Assembly (NCBI GenBank): GCA_910587635.1
Contig: CAJUNB010000036.1
Coordinates: 1 to 30,629, forward strand
Direction of reading: 5' to 3'
Length of the DNA stretch: 30,629 nucleotides
Source: an uncultured Lachnospiraceae bacterium
Lineage (GTDB): Bacteria > Bacillota > Clostridia > Lachnospirales > Lachnospiraceae
Shown piece after piece: positions 30,534 through 30,629 of this stretch (the first letter of the stretch is position 1; the number at the start of each line of letters is the position of its first letter). Position numbers and translations under genes: made by a program. The notes under the pieces were generated by a model. That model searched no databases, was not told the origin of the DNA, and worked only from the letters and a program-made list of their open reading frames with translations.

Positions 30534-30629
30534 GTGAAACGAAGTTTCACAATTGAAATGCGATCCGACGAGATGGCAGGTGACGCGCAGCGGCGCGTGC
30601 CGTTACATATTATAGGAGGATACAGATGA
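30534..30629 (+). CDS. possible 31-residue ORF between spoIIAA and the next gene
   Basis: A GTG at 30534 follows AGGAGG (30521-30526, overlapping the spoIIAA stop) by seven bases and reads M-K-R-S-F-T-I-E-M-R ... H-I-I-G-G-Y-R, stopping at TGA 30627-30629. The stop overlaps the ATG at 30626, which has its own AGGAGG at 30614-30619. The sequence is locally palindromic (GTGAAAC/GTTTCAC, ACGCGC/GCGCGT), so it could be a repeat element and not a coding region. Confidence 0.4.
   Translation: MKRSFTIEMRSDEMAGDAQRRVPLHIIGGYR

Noticed and set aside
1..30629. CRISPR array, tRNA, rRNA, transposase or prophage genes
   Set aside because: No regular spaced repeats, cloverleaf, rRNA-like stretch or transposase/phage-structural motifs were seen by eye.

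Overview
The window looks like a chromosomal segment of an anaerobic, spore-forming Firmicute, most likely a Lachnospiraceae (Clostridia). The basis is a T-box leader on valS, a sporulation gene (spoIIAA) at the right end, strong AGGAGG ribosome binding sites, TTGACA/TATAAT-type promoters, several CUT2-type sugar ABC transporters and GntR/UTRA regulators, and moderate GC. The species is not identified, and no database search was possible.

Layout. 1-271 is unassigned sequence with two hairpins that abruptly joins a 5'-truncated sugar ABC ATPase (287-1636), followed by its permease, a LysR regulator and a frameshifted VOC/glyoxalase gene. 4132-6396 is a PadR - DUF1700 - DUF4097 - PspC operon, a membrane/envelope-type module. 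6712-10310 encodes a heterodimeric ABC exporter with one degenerate ATP site. 10274-11618 holds a minus-strand lipoprotein gene and a divergent small Cro/C1-type regulator, with a perfect 19-bp palindrome and a second copy between them.

12070-23948 is the most distinctive region, a carbohydrate-utilisation island. It has a PfkB kinase, a complete XylFGH/ChvE-like transporter, a FrlC-like TIM-barrel epimerase, an amidohydrolase-2-like protein with altered metal ligands, a YjbQ protein and a GntR regulator. A convergent minus-strand pair follows (FrlB-like SIS deglycase/isomerase and an EamA transporter), with two overlapping GntR genes divergent from it. Transporter, kinase, FrlC-like and FrlB-like proteins together suggest use of an Amadori-type (fructosamine) or related ketose conjugate. 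The YjbQ and amidohydrolase genes are not part of the classical frl operon. The substrate is inference.

23998-30629 is mostly housekeeping: a promoter, a T-box leader with a likely GTA (Val) specifier, valS, folC, a 51-residue unknown protein, a zinc-ribbon/TPR membrane protein, and spoIIAA. A 31-codon ORF lies between spoIIAA and the next start codon (probably spoIIAB) at the window edge.

No CRISPR array, rRNA, tRNA or recognisable transposase was seen.
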